Part shown: positions 47,599 to 55,242 of the stretch, piece by piece | How the letters are laid out: the number at the start of each line of letters is the position of its first letter | How positions within the stretch are numbered: the first letter of the stretch is position 1 | NCBI GenBank assembly: GCA_028697725.1 | Contig: JAQVEG010000002.1 | Location: 86,223 to 142,182, forward strand | Length of the DNA stretch: 55,960 nucleotides | Source of the DNA: Anaerostipes sp. | GTDB lineage: Bacteria; Bacillota; Clostridia; Lachnospirales; Lachnospiraceae | Direction of reading: 5' to 3' | Program-made: the position numbers and the translations under genes | Notes under the pieces: generated by a model | What the model was told of the DNA's origin: nothing | What the model saw: the letters and a program-made list of their open reading frames with translations, nothing else | Databases searched by the model: none

Positions 47599-48198
47599 TT
47601 ACGAATTTTTGCTATAAATACAACCACAAAAATTCTGCCGATACAAATCATACTCCTTGGATAGTTGAATGGAGCGCTGATATCCACCCTTTTTCTTAAA
47701 ATCAGATACTAAATAAGGAACTTCATATTCCTTTTCTAATTCTAATCCAATGTCATTGAGCCATTGGGCATTTTTAAGGGGACTGATGGATAATGTGGTT
47801 GTAAAATAATCACTTCCAAGTTCCTTTGCTTTTTTTGCTGTCGCCTCTAGTCTCAGCCGATAGCAGCGATAACACCTTGCCCCTTTTTCCGGTTCATCTT
47901 CATATCCCTTTGAAATGTCATAAAACTCATCTGGGTGATAGGGTGCTACAATGCACTCAACATCATCCAGCTCCATGTCTTTGATCAGCCTTTGCTCTTC
48001 CCCTGCTCTCTTTTGAAACTCTTCCTCACTACTTATATTTGGATTATAATATAAAATTGTAATCTTAAAATACTGACTCAGATATTCTAGAACATAGCTG
48101 CTGCATGGTGCGCAACAACTATGTAATAAAAGCGTTGGTCTTTCTTTGTTTAAATTTTCTATAATTGTGTCTAATTTTTTTTGATAATTTTCCTTCAA
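47599..48198 (-). CDS. queH: Epoxyqueuosine reductase QueH
   Basis: QueH (DUF208) of 199 aa, which reduces epoxyqueuosine to queuosine in tRNA in organisms without QueG. The cysteine set LHSCCAPCS (C28, C29, C32), the CYRCYR pair and the C-terminal FCGC ligate Fe-S and metal. The start is TTG with AAAGGT 6 nt upstream. No other que genes are nearby. Confidence 0.93.
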   Translation of the reverse strand: MKENYQKKLDTIIENLNKERPTLLLHSCCAPCSSYVLEYLSQYFKITILYYNPNISSEEEFQKRAGEEQRLIKDMELDDVECIVAPYHPDEFYDISKGYEDEPEKGARCYRCYRLRLEATAKKAKELGSDYFTTTLSISPLKNAQWLNDIGLELEKEYEVPYLVSDFKKKGGYQRSIQLSKEYDLYRQNFCGCIYSKNS

Positions 48199-48254
48199 TA
48201 CTTTACCTTTCTGTCCTTTAAATATGCTATACTAACACAAAAAGGAGGTTCTTT

Positions 48255-48476
48255 ATGATTAAAAAACTAATCGCACCAATACTCATTACAATCTTTTTAA
48301 TTCTATATTTAATTGTATATGGTACTGTTGTCATCACATATCTACCAATTCCAATGGCTGCAAGAATTATGCTTGGCATTATCCCCCTTGCACTTATCGG
48401 CCTCATGATTTATGTTCTAATAGAAAGAATCAAAGAAATCGATTCCGGCGAGGAAGATGACCTTGATAAATATTAA
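48255..48476 (+). CDS. Small two-TM membrane protein, unknown function
   Basis: Unrecognised 73-aa protein with two TM segments (about 5-30 and 34-57) and an acidic C-terminal tail (EIDSGEEDDLDKY). AAAGGAGG precedes the ATG, and a TATACT lies about 25 nt upstream, so it is probably a real, separately transcribed gene. It diverges from queH. Confidence 0.8.
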   Translation: MIKKLIAPILITIFLILYLIVYGTVVITYLPIPMAARIMLGIIPLALIGLMIYVLIERIKEIDSGEEDDLDKY

Positions 48477-48478
48477 CC

Positions 48479-48514
48479 AAAAGCACCTATTTTCGATCAA
48501 AATATGGTGCTTTT
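48479..48514. terminator. Bidirectional terminator
   Basis: A nested 15-bp hairpin (AAAAGCACC pairing with GGTGCTTTT plus an inner TATTTT/AAAATA stem) lies between the convergent two-TM gene and DUF2148 gene and includes the stop of the latter. Confidence 0.85.
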
Positions 48515-49020
48515 CCTGATACAGACAATGGTATTCCCATAATCAGCTTCACCTTATCTCCCATGATTCCAAGTTCCATAGCTCCTTTTCCCAAAGAAAA
48601 CATCACTCGGTTGTCAACATGAGCCATAGATGCAACACTAACTGCAGAGCCTATAGCAATGCCCAAATCCAGTGGATCATATACACAGACTCCATCTTCT
48701 CTTGCACATTCACCACAATCGGTATAATTACAATATTGGCAACATTCATTGAGTCCTCTTTGCTGGTATGATACTCCGATTAACACAAGTGCTGCGCTTT
48801 TTCTTAGGTTTTCTCCATCACGAAGGCAGAAATCCTGACCATATGTAACTCCAAATTTTTTCGTTTGTTCTACGATATTTTCTAGTTGATTTCCCGTCAC
48901 AATCATAGTATGAATAAAATCGACACCTCTTGCTTTAGGTGCAGTCCTTGCTGCAACACACATGGCTTTTGCAGTTTCCATTAAAGATTCATATTCTATT
49001 TCTTCCGATTTATAAATCAT
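48487..49020 (-). CDS. DUF2148 ferredoxin-domain protein
   Basis: Protein of 177 aa with the DUF2148 layout: an N-terminal segment resembling a nitroreductase-like start (AMCVAARTAPKARG), and a Cys cluster (CCQYCNYTDCGECA plus DGVC) probably holding an Fe-S centre. Function is not established; family members occur widely in anaerobes. AAAGGAGG precedes the ATG. Confidence 0.88.
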   Translation of the reverse strand: MIYKSEEIEYESLMETAKAMCVAARTAPKARGVDFIHTMIVTGNQLENIVEQTKKFGVTYGQDFCLRDGENLRKSAALVLIGVSYQQRGLNECCQYCNYTDCGECAREDGVCVYDPLDLGIAIGSAVSVASMAHVDNRVMFSLGKGAMELGIMGDKVKLIMGIPLSVSGKAPYFDRK

Positions 49021-49109
49021 AACGTTCCTCCTTTTTCTATATTGTATTTTTCTTTTTATATCATATCATATATTCTCATTACATATGCTAAAAGAAAAGG
49101 ATTTTTTTT

Positions 49110-49529
49110 ATGGCAAATCAAGGTACTCTTACAGTTCAGGTAAATTCTACAGTGGGTGCAATCCCCATTAAGGATGCCACCATTACAATTTCTTACACAG
49201 GAGAAAGTGATACCCCTCTTGAAAAGGTTACCACAGACGTCAATGGTCAAAGTGAAGCTGTAGCTTTGGACACTCCTCCTCTAGAATATAGTATGTCTCC
49301 AAGTGAAAATCAGCCTTACTCAGAATACAATCTAACTATCACAGCTCCCGAATACGAGCCAATCACCATTTCAGGTGCTCAAATACTTCCAGACACTCAA
49401 GGAATACAGTCTGTTACACTGACCCCACAAGATGTGAGTCAAGAAGCTGAGAATACATTTGTAATTGGGCCCCACACTCTTTTTGGTGTTTGTTGCTATT
49501 CATATATTCTTAAAACCTCCAATGTATAA
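49110..49529 (+). pseudogene. SleC-like spore cortex-lytic protein gene, cut off by the mobile element
   Basis: Plus-strand reading frame of 139 codons whose first ~127 residues match the N-terminal beta-sandwich of SleC-type spore cortex-lytic/peptidoglycan-binding proteins (GTLTVQVNSTVGAIPIKDATITISYTG start, then PHTLFGV, which in relatives continues into YPPK and a long catalytic and peptidoglycan-binding part). Here it departs after GV, near 49489, into sequence converging with the recombinase gene, and stops at 49529. The full protein would be several hundred residues. The rest presumably lies beyond the right end of the element, outside the window. AAAAGG precedes the ATG. Confidence 0.65.
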
Positions 49530-51099
49530 TCACATCTTGTTCATTCGTTTCTTTATTTTTATCTCCAATTTCAATACGATCAATAAAACTTTCTACTATA
49601 TAATTTGTTAGTTTTTCAAAATGAGTAAATTGTTCTACAATACTTCCTATATCAACTTTATGATTTAATTGTACAAGCAAATCTTCTTTCTTCTTTTCTA
49701 AGCGTACGGTTTCTTTCATACACGATACCTTGCTTTTTGAAATTGTATCACTGATGCTTTTATACTCTAGCATTGATATATTGTTTTGAGATTTATCTAT
49801 ATATGCCGAAGTTAATGTTTCAGATAGTAATTGAATTTCCTTTTCTGTATCCTTTAATTTTTTCTCTACAACTTCAATCTCATTCTTTATATCATTTGTA
49901 ACATAATCATTTTTTATTTTTTCCTCAAGTTCCTTACGATTTTTGTTTGTTAGACATAAGGTAATTACATCCCTAATTTCTTTTTCAATAAATTCCAACA
50001 ATAAATCATAACGAATTGAGTGTATTCTACATTCTTTTCTTCTGCTTTGTTTGTAACGTCCACATATCAAATAAGTTTTATTTTCACTCCTTGCCGTAGT
50101 AACTCTATGCATCAAATTCCCACAATCTTTACAAAACACTTTTCCGGCCAAGATGTGTGGAAGAATATCACCAGCTCTTGATATCCTACATTTTCGATTT
50201 TGAGTCTTTTCCTCTGACAGCTCGAAGTCTTCGATTGATACGATTGGTTCATGAGTTTTTGGAACAACAATCCATTCATCTCTAGGTAGTAGTTTTATTT
50301 TCTTTGTTTTAAAACTAAGTTTTTTGTGTTTGTGCTGCGTCATATTTCCCGCATAAGTAGGACTCCGCAAAATCATTCTAACAGAACTATCACCCCAGCC
50401 TAAATAGTTATCTCTGTCTTTCATTGTCATGATTTTTCCTGTCTTGATATATTCTGCTGGTGATGCATATCCTTTTTCATTTAACACATTAGCAATCGCT
50501 TGTGTTCCAAGACCCTCAATTGACATCTTGAAAATTTTTTTTACAACATCGGCAGCAATTGGATCTATCACTAATCTATTTTTATCATTTCTGTCCTTTA
50601 TATAACCAAACGGTGCCTTAGGGCCAATAAATTTTCCCTTTTCCTGTTTATTTCTAAACACTCTTTTTATGTTATTAGATAAATCTTCTGAATACCATTC
50701 ATTCGTCAAACCATTAATCTGTCTTGATTTTTTATTTCCTTCATTTTCTGTATCTGCATTGTCAGCAAGCCCGATAAATCGAATTCCCCACTCGATAAAA
50801 AAACCATGAATATATTTTTCTACTAGCTCCATATCTCTTGTAAAACGAGACTGTGATTTGCATAATATAATATCAAGTTTTCCATCTGCTGCATCTCGAA
50901 TTATTTTTGTAAACGCTGGTCGGTTTGGATCAAATCCTCGAAAATCATCATCAATATAAATATCATATATTACATATTGATTTTTAATTGCATACTCTAG
51001 CAACATTTCCTTTTGATTTTCAATACTCCCACTATAACTTCCTTTCTTATCTATATCCTCTTTAGACAATCTACAATAAATACCTACTCTATTTTTCAT
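49510..51099 (-). CDS. Large serine recombinase (integrase)
   Basis: Site-specific recombinase of 529 aa. The N-terminal resolvase domain (about 1-150) has the catalytic Ser in YCRLSKED and the arginines in CKSQSRFTRD. A Recombinase domain (about 170-280), a zinc ribbon (VFCKDCGNLMH...LICGRYK...CRIHSI, about 315-365) and a coiled-coil (about 385-450) follow. It belongs to the TnpX/TndX-like integrases that insert and excise elements. Its 3' end faces the left junction and overlaps the truncated host frame. Upstream is a terminator hairpin and a 38-aa gene. Confidence 0.95.
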   Translation of the reverse strand: MKNRVGIYCRLSKEDIDKKGSYSGSIENQKEMLLEYAIKNQYVIYDIYIDDDFRGFDPNRPAFTKIIRDAADGKLDIILCKSQSRFTRDMELVEKYIHGFFIEWGIRFIGLADNADTENEGNKKSRQINGLTNEWYSEDLSNNIKRVFRNKQEKGKFIGPKAPFGYIKDRNDKNRLVIDPIAADVVKKIFKMSIEGLGTQAIANVLNEKGYASPAEYIKTGKIMTMKDRDNYLGWGDSSVRMILRSPTYAGNMTQHKHKKLSFKTKKIKLLPRDEWIVVPKTHEPIVSIEDFELSEEKTQNRKCRISRAGDILPHILAGKVFCKDCGNLMHRVTTARSENKTYLICGRYKQSRRKECRIHSIRYDLLLEFIEKEIRDVITLCLTNKNRKELEEKIKNDYVTNDIKNEIEVVEKKLKDTEKEIQLLSETLTSAYIDKSQNNISMLEYKSISDTISKSKVSCMKETVRLEKKKEDLLVQLNHKVDIGSIVEQFTHFEKLTNYIVESFIDRIEIGDKNKETNEQDVIIHWRF

Positions 51100-51127
51100 T
51101 TTCCACCTTCAACATTATAATAAGAAG

Positions 51128-51163
51128 AAAAGAGCCATTTAGTTTGTACTAAATAGCTCTTTT
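51128..51163 (-). terminator. Hairpin between the 38-aa gene and the recombinase
   Basis: A 16-bp stem with one G-U type mismatch (51128-51143 with 51148-51163) and a TTGT loop lies in the gap. On the minus strand it is followed by CTTCTTATT, a weak terminator tail, so it may only reduce transcription into the recombinase. Confidence 0.65.
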
Positions 51164-51166
51164 GAA

Positions 51167-51283
51167 TTATTTTGCAAGTTGCAACATACATATTCTTTTC
51201 AATATTTCAACAATATTTTTTTCTCTTTTTTCTCTCTGTGCTTCCATAAAAATATCTTTTTTTCGTATTACTGGTCCATTCAT
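51167..51283 (-). CDS. Small basic protein upstream of the recombinase
   Basis: Unrecognised 38-aa basic protein (MNGPVIRKKDIF start, then EAQREKREKNIVEILKRI, an amphipathic helix). The ATG at 51283 has GGGGGTG 7 nt upstream, and a TATAAT (51302-51307, minus) lies just before that. A longer frame to 51349 lacks a site. Size and place would suit a recombination directionality factor, but nothing in the sequence proves it. Confidence 0.5.
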   Translation of the reverse strand: MNGPVIRKKDIFMEAQREKREKNIVEILKRICMLQLAK

Positions 51284-51734
51284 ATAGACACACCCCCAGA
51301 CATTATATTTATTTATATTAATTTGTTTTTCTTTATATTCTAAAATCAACTTACATTTTATTTAAAATAGGTAAAAAGAAACTAAACAATAAACAATTTC
51401 TTTTTATCAATCTTAAAAATTTTTAGTGTTACTTTTAGTGAGTTTGTCAATCCTCTCATAACCTTTCGGTTCTACTCATGCTTATGAGTTAGGCACACCA
51501 ATGAAGGTAAGCAAGTATCATTATCATCTAAATAGGTTTTCGGCTCCCCAAAGTTGACGCTTCTTTGGATTTAGCTCTTTTCTTTTACCGCTAGTATCTC
51601 CCGACAAGTCCCGGCGAGAAAGGCTTTCGCTATCCACGTAGATTTAGTCTAAAAGCAACTATTTAATTGTCAATATTCGTCTGTGAATCCTGAAAAGTGT
51701 ACTTTTATAAATTTAATTATTTTATGTAAATATA
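51284..51734 (-). other. Non-coding stretch with hairpin-rich, possibly structured sequence
   Basis: No convincing gene. The part 51421-51660 is less AT-rich than its surroundings and, read on the minus strand, holds several hairpins: AACC-GAAA-GGTT (51463-51474), an ACTCAT/ATGAGT stem (51475-51490), CCAAAG/CTTTGG inside CTAAAT/ATTTAG (51528-51574) and GC-GAAA-GC (51624-51631 region). GNRA-type loops on one strand suggest a folded RNA, perhaps a leader of the recombinase operon. The rest is AT-rich and featureless. Confidence 0.45.
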
Positions 51735-51763
51735 TTGATTTTATATTAAAATGGGTATATAAT
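51735..51763 (+). promoter_or_regulatory. Strong consensus-like promoter
   Basis: TTGATT (51735-51740) and TATAAT (51758-51763) are exactly 17 bp apart. It drives a transcript of about 95 nt that runs to the palindrome at 51827-51863. Confidence 0.65.
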
Positions 51764-51775
51764 AGTGACGTAAAG

Positions 51776-51880
51776 ATGAATCCGAAAAGGTACACATACT
51801 CGGATGGAATAGATTGTGAATATGAAAAAACAACTTATGTTCCACCGGAACATAAGTTGTTTTTTCTTTTAAACTCATGA
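51776..51880 (+). CDS. Possible 34-aa peptide gene or short RNA
   Basis: A 34-codon frame (MNPKRYTYSDGIDCEYEK start) begins about 12 nt after a strong promoter and ends across the terminator palindrome and the last bases of the convergent small recombinase. There is no ribosome site and coding through a terminator is odd, so a short non-coding RNA overlapping the 3' end of the recombinase mRNA is as likely as a peptide. Confidence 0.3.
   Translation: MNPKRYTYSDGIDCEYEKTTYVPPEHKLFFLLNS
51827..51863. repeat. Palindrome copy 1 (17-bp arms)
   Basis: Perfect 17-bp arms (51827-51843 and 51847-51863) around ACC, core TTATGTTCC-NNN-GGAACATAA, with A run before and T run after. It looks like a bidirectional terminator for the small recombinase gene and the short plus-strand transcript. 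Related copies are at 54893-54923 and 55473-55499. Confidence 0.85.
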
Positions 51881-52477
51881 AAGATACAGTTTTGCTTTAT
51901 CATAAAAAGTTGATTTTGCCAAACCGCACATCTTAGCTGCTTGTTTGACTGTTATCGTTTTTTCTTTCCATAAATATAATACCTCAAAGAAATTGTCTGG
52001 TAATTCAATTTGAGGACGACCAAATTGAACGCCTCTTGCTTTTGCAGCTGCAATACCTTCTGCCTGGCGTTGTTTTATGTTTTCCCTTTCATTTTCAGCG
52101 ACATAAGAAAGAACTTGCAATACAATATCGCTTAGGAATGTACCTATTAAATCTTTTTCTCTTCTAGTATCTAAAAGTGGCATATCCAATACAACAATAT
52201 CCGCTTTTTTTACTTTCGTAATAATTCGCCATTGTTCGATAATTTCCTCGTAATTTCTTCCAAGGCGATCGATGGCTTTTACATATATTACAGAATTTTG
52301 ATTTAATTTTTTCACCAACTTGCAATACTGTTTTCGGTTAAAATCTTTCCCTGAGGCTTTATCAATATAGATGTTCCTTTTAGGAATTCCTGCATCCTGC
52401 ATTGATAACATTTGCCTCGCCTCATTCTGATCTTGCGATGATACACGAATGTAACCGTATTCTTTTTGTTTTTCCAT
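51875..52477 (-). CDS. Small serine recombinase (resolvase/invertase family)
   Basis: Resolvase-type protein of 200 aa. The catalytic domain (about 1-140) has Ser in GYIRVSSQDQNEARQ and the arginines in KAIDRLGRNYEE; the C-terminal Hin-like helix-turn-helix (about 155-198) has ITVKQAAKMCGLAKSTFYDKAK. It may resolve or invert DNA at sites in the element. The start MEKQKEYG was chosen for the AAAGGAG 8 nt upstream; a longer frame to 52540 has no site. It diverges from the membrane protein gene. Confidence 0.93.
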   Translation of the reverse strand: MEKQKEYGYIRVSSQDQNEARQMLSMQDAGIPKRNIYIDKASGKDFNRKQYCKLVKKLNQNSVIYVKAIDRLGRNYEEIIEQWRIITKVKKADIVVLDMPLLDTRREKDLIGTFLSDIVLQVLSYVAENERENIKQRQAEGIAAAKARGVQFGRPQIELPDNFFEVLYLWKEKTITVKQAAKMCGLAKSTFYDKAKLYLS

Positions 52478-52557
52478 GATATTCTCCTTTGTATAAATAA
52501 GATTTTTGGTAACTATCTTATTGTCGAGGAAAATACTCATGTTTTCACTAATTAAAT

Positions 52558-52587
52558 AAGCTATATTCTATTAGGACATAGCTTAAT
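52558..52587. repeat. Inverted repeat in the divergent region of the small recombinase
   Basis: AAGCTAT (52558-52564 region) and ATAGCTT about 13 nt later form an interrupted inverted repeat between the two divergent genes. Resolvase sites usually lie in such a place. It is short, so the call is tentative. Confidence 0.35.
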
Positions 52588-52620
52588 CACAAAAATTATT
52601 TTTATCAGGAGAATTCATTT

Positions 52621-53325
52621 ATGAAGATATTTGAAAAATTAAATAAACTAAAAAAAATAAACTCATATCCTATGCAATTGCTTTTAATCCTTATTTTGAT
52701 TCTATTATTTTCTTTGTTGGAGAAACAAATCTCATATATACTAGAATGGCTTTCTTCATGCGAGTACTTTCCTTTAATTTTTACTCTATTATGGCTTTCT
52801 TTAATTTTTTTGTATTTTTTCAAACTACCTTTTAGCAAAAAAGCAATCTCTAAATTCAATCCATTTCTTAAAAGTCTTATAGGTATTTGTGAAAATTATG
52901 AGTTGTCTGATTTTCAAAAATACAATCGTTTTTATGCACTAATTTCAACTTCAACAACCTATGAACGTCTAACTTCAAAATTTATATTAAGAAACCTCAG
53001 ACCACAAAAGACTTCGTATAACCTTAAAGCAAACAATACCATTTTTTCAATTATCAGCATAATATTAACATCTATTATTTCTTACATATTTACTAATTTA
53101 AAAGACTTTACTTTTAGGATCAATCTCCCCTCCGACAAATCCCTTTTATTGGCGAGTATCATCTGTATAATATTAGTATTGTTATTTTTTATTATTGTTA
53201 TTTTTAAGATTCCTTATAAACGTAAGATTCAAAAAAAAGTAAATTATCTTTTACATATTATAGAATTATTAGAATCCGACTTAGATACATTAAATGAAAC
53301 AAGGAAGGCAAGGAGTGAAAATTAG
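52621..53325 (+). CDS. Four-TM membrane protein, unknown function
   Basis: Unrecognised 234-aa protein. TM segments at about 18-36, 49-68, 139-159 and 176-197; a 70-residue hydrophilic domain (69-138) between the pairs, and a C-terminal helix (200-234) with coiled-coil character. The ATG has CAGGAGAATTC upstream. It converges with the ATPase operon and shares a terminator with it. In this setting a membrane effector of a defence system is possible, but no known effector domain was recognised. Confidence 0.75.
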   Translation: MKIFEKLNKLKKINSYPMQLLLILILILLFSLLEKQISYILEWLSSCEYFPLIFTLLWLSLIFLYFFKLPFSKKAISKFNPFLKSLIGICENYELSDFQKYNRFYALISTSTTYERLTSKFILRNLRPQKTSYNLKANNTIFSIISIILTSIISYIFTNLKDFTFRINLPSDKSLLLASIICIILVLLFFIIVIFKIPYKRKIQKKVNYLLHIIELLESDLDTLNETRKARSEN

Positions 53326-53351
53326 TTTCTACTCCTTGCCTTCTCTGTTTC
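53296..53351. terminator. Shared terminator of the membrane protein and ATPase operons
   Basis: A long imperfect hairpin: 12-bp perfect core (53305-53316 with 53331-53342) extended by GAAACA/TGTTTC (53296-53301 with 53346-53351). It contains the stop codon of the membrane protein gene. Confidence 0.7.
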
Positions 53352-53356
53352 ACAAA

Positions 53357-53518
53357 CTAAATATTTATCATTTTTTTGAAAAATCTTTCAAAATAATCAT
53401 CATTTGTACCATCATGTGAAGCATCTTTTAAATTAATTTCTAAATCCGATTCTACTTGTATCTCTTTTTGTTTGCTATATTCTATAAATTTATTTTTTAT
53501 CGTCTCGTAATTAGTCAT
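53357..53518 (-). CDS. 53-aa protein coupled to the ATPase
   Basis: Unrecognised 53-aa charged protein (MTNYETIKNKFIEYS start, DGTNDDYFERFFKKMINI end). Its ATG overlaps the ATPase stop codon by 8 nt and the GAAGAAGAG just before acts as ribosome site, so it is translationally coupled. The tight link suggests that it works with the ATPase, as a small partner or inhibitor, which is inference. Confidence 0.65.
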   Translation of the reverse strand: MTNYETIKNKFIEYSKQKEIQVESDLEINLKDASHDGTNDDYFERFFKKMINI

Positions 53519-54851
53519 TCTCTTCTTCCCATTTAGATTTTAAATCATTTAAACGAATTCCAGGTTCAACCATCTTTTGATATAACTCATTCATATTATC
53601 ATCTACATGTACAAACGTACATTTACCATCATCTATTTCTTTTGCCATATAGTAATTACAGATTGGTTGTCTATGATACTTTTTACTGAAATATTCAATA
53701 GCCTCTAAAAAATCTACACTATTTGTCGTTATAATAACTGACAAATCAAATTTTTCTTGTAACACTACAATTAGTTCTGCATAGATTAATTGCCACTTTG
53801 GATGAAGATGAATTTCAGGTTCATCCAGAATAATTACATCTTTTTCCTTAATAATTCCACCTTCCAATAATCTCTTTATTATTATAAATGACTTTAGACC
53901 TGCCGATAAATTTGAGACTTTAATTGGCTTTTTATATTTTTCAGTAACAAATTCCAAATCATCTTTTTCTTCTCTTAATTGCCCCTTAATGACTCTTTCT
54001 AAAATTGTATATACTTCTTCCAAGGTTTCCTTTGAAGTGACAGCATCTACAACATTTCCCATAATATCATTTTGTTGTGTCAACTTATATTCTAAATGTT
54101 CTCTGATATCAATCAAAGAACTATTACGCTGTGCTGGATAGAAAAAACATTTTGATTTTGACGCATCCGCAACAAAAGGATCATCAATATAATAGGCTTC
54201 ATGTAAAATGTTCACGTTCATCTTTATTTTAGTACAACTATTATCATTAAAAACAATCTGTGATGTTTCTCCCTTTATCTCCACTTTTATTTCTGAATCT
54301 GTTTCTGTATCATCTAAGGAATTAATTTGTCCATTAAAATTTTGTTTGAAATATCTAGTGATAATTTCTCTTACGATTTTATTCTCATCAATATCTTCTA
54401 TAACATCTCTTCGCTTTAATAATTCCTGAGCTAAATCATCTGCCTTTTCTTTAGAAATTCCATTGTCAATACAAATCGCTGCGAATATTTGACATAAATC
54501 ATCCAATCCTTTATCTTTTGATGTTTCCTCTGCCACAGACAATTCCTTGAATAATCGATTAGTTTTCCGATGCACAGAACTATAAGAGCTTCTAAAATTA
54601 GATTCAACCTCTTCAATTTGGTTATTCTTATCTATCTCATCTTCAAGAACTTCTCTATAAGAATCTTTCAGTTTACTTTCAATCGCATTTACTACCTTTT
54701 TGTTCATACCGTAAAATCCATTAAAAAAGGAAAAAAACACTTTTCCTATTGTACTTTTCCCTGTATTATTATTTCCTGTAATCGCAGTAATACCATCAAC
54801 TATTATTTCTGCTTTTTCTATTTTTCCAAGATTTTTTACGCTTAATCTCAT
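53511..54851 (-). CDS. ABC/OLD-type AAA ATPase
   Basis: Predicted cytoplasmic ATPase of 446 aa of the RecF/OLD/SMC-like class. Walker A GNNNTGKST is at 26-34, an ABC-type signature NLSAGLKSF at 314-322, Walker B VIILDEPEIHLHP at 339-351, and the switch is ITTNS (374-378) where His is usual. A helical insert (about 50-170) replaces a long coil. There is no C-terminal TOPRIM domain as in OLD nucleases. GAGGT precedes the ATG. Such ATPases are frequent in phage-defence systems on mobile elements; here the partner is a 53-aa protein. Function is unproven. Confidence 0.85.
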   Translation of the reverse strand: MRLSVKNLGKIEKAEIIVDGITAITGNNNTGKSTIGKVFFSFFNGFYGMNKKVVNAIESKLKDSYREVLEDEIDKNNQIEEVESNFRSSYSSVHRKTNRLFKELSVAEETSKDKGLDDLCQIFAAICIDNGISKEKADDLAQELLKRRDVIEDIDENKIVREIITRYFKQNFNGQINSLDDTETDSEIKVEIKGETSQIVFNDNSCTKIKMNVNILHEAYYIDDPFVADASKSKCFFYPAQRNSSLIDIREHLEYKLTQQNDIMGNVVDAVTSKETLEEVYTILERVIKGQLREEKDDLEFVTEKYKKPIKVSNLSAGLKSFIIIKRLLEGGIIKEKDVIILDEPEIHLHPKWQLIYAELIVVLQEKFDLSVIITTNSVDFLEAIEYFSKKYHRQPICNYYMAKEIDDGKCTFVHVDDNMNELYQKMVEPGIRLNDLKSKWEEEND

Positions 54852-54892
54852 AATTTACCTCAATCTATATTTAATTTTATTGTAATAGATAT

Positions 54893-54923
54893 GCAACTTA
54901 TGTTCCATCGGAACATAAGTTGC
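54893..54923. repeat. Palindrome copy 2 (14-bp arms)
   Basis: Arms 54893-54906 and 54910-54923 around ATC, same core as copy 1. It lies upstream of the ATPase start in a region where no gene ends, so a terminator role is not obvious. The bases after it (CTTTTCTAAATCCATG) resemble those after copy 1 (CTTTTAAACTCATG). Confidence 0.8.
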
Positions 54924-55033
54924 TTCTTTTCTAAATCCATGGGAGTTAGTCCTGTACACCAAAACATTAATATCCTTTTTTCGCTTGTTTGACTTGTAAC
55001 GCTCTGTCTGGAACTGAATCTTGTCCATTTCCT

Positions 55034-55061
55034 TTGTTATGGTGTCAGGTTATGATATACT
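55034..55061 (+). promoter_or_regulatory. Promoter of the type I toxin
   Basis: TTGTTA (55034-55039) and TATACT (55056-55061) with a 16-bp spacer. The toxin RNA would start near 55068 and end at the terminator 55211-55242, about 170 nt. Confidence 0.65.
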
Positions 55062-55108
55062 GATACAGTTGTCGCACCCAATCTGGCAACAGAAAGGGAG
55101 TGCATCAC

Positions 55109-55204
55109 TTGGAATATGCAATCTCATTTTTTATTTCCGTCACGGCAAGCATAGTTGCCTACTATGTTTGCAAATGGCTAAGCGGAAATGACCGTGACAA
55201 CTAG
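55109..55204 (+). CDS. Fst/Ldr-like type I membrane toxin peptide
   Basis: A 31-aa hydrophobic peptide starting at TTG (M-EYAISFFISVTASIVAYY) and ending in a charged tail KWLSGNDRDN. One TM segment (about 3-21), then the Lys-Trp-Leu motif typical of Fst/holin-like toxins. The ribosome site GAAAGGGAG ends 8 nt before the TTG. The start lies in a direct repeat shared with the antisense RNA. It is probably lethal when free of its antisense RNA and so stabilises the element. Confidence 0.8.
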   Translation: MEYAISFFISVTASIVAYYVCKWLSGNDRDN

Positions 55205-55210
55205 CCTAAA

Positions 55211-55242
55211 GAAAGCCCCGAAGATGACGCTTCGGGGCTTTC
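55211..55242. terminator. Bidirectional terminator of the toxin and antisense RNAs
   Basis: A 13-bp perfect GC-rich stem (55211-55223 with 55230-55242) with a 6-nt loop lies between the convergent transcripts. Confidence 0.9.

Noticed and set aside
52605-52859. An 84-codon minus-strand frame opposite the four-TM protein
   Set aside because: It is the antisense of the membrane protein, whose plus-strand start has a good ribosome site and clear TM pattern.
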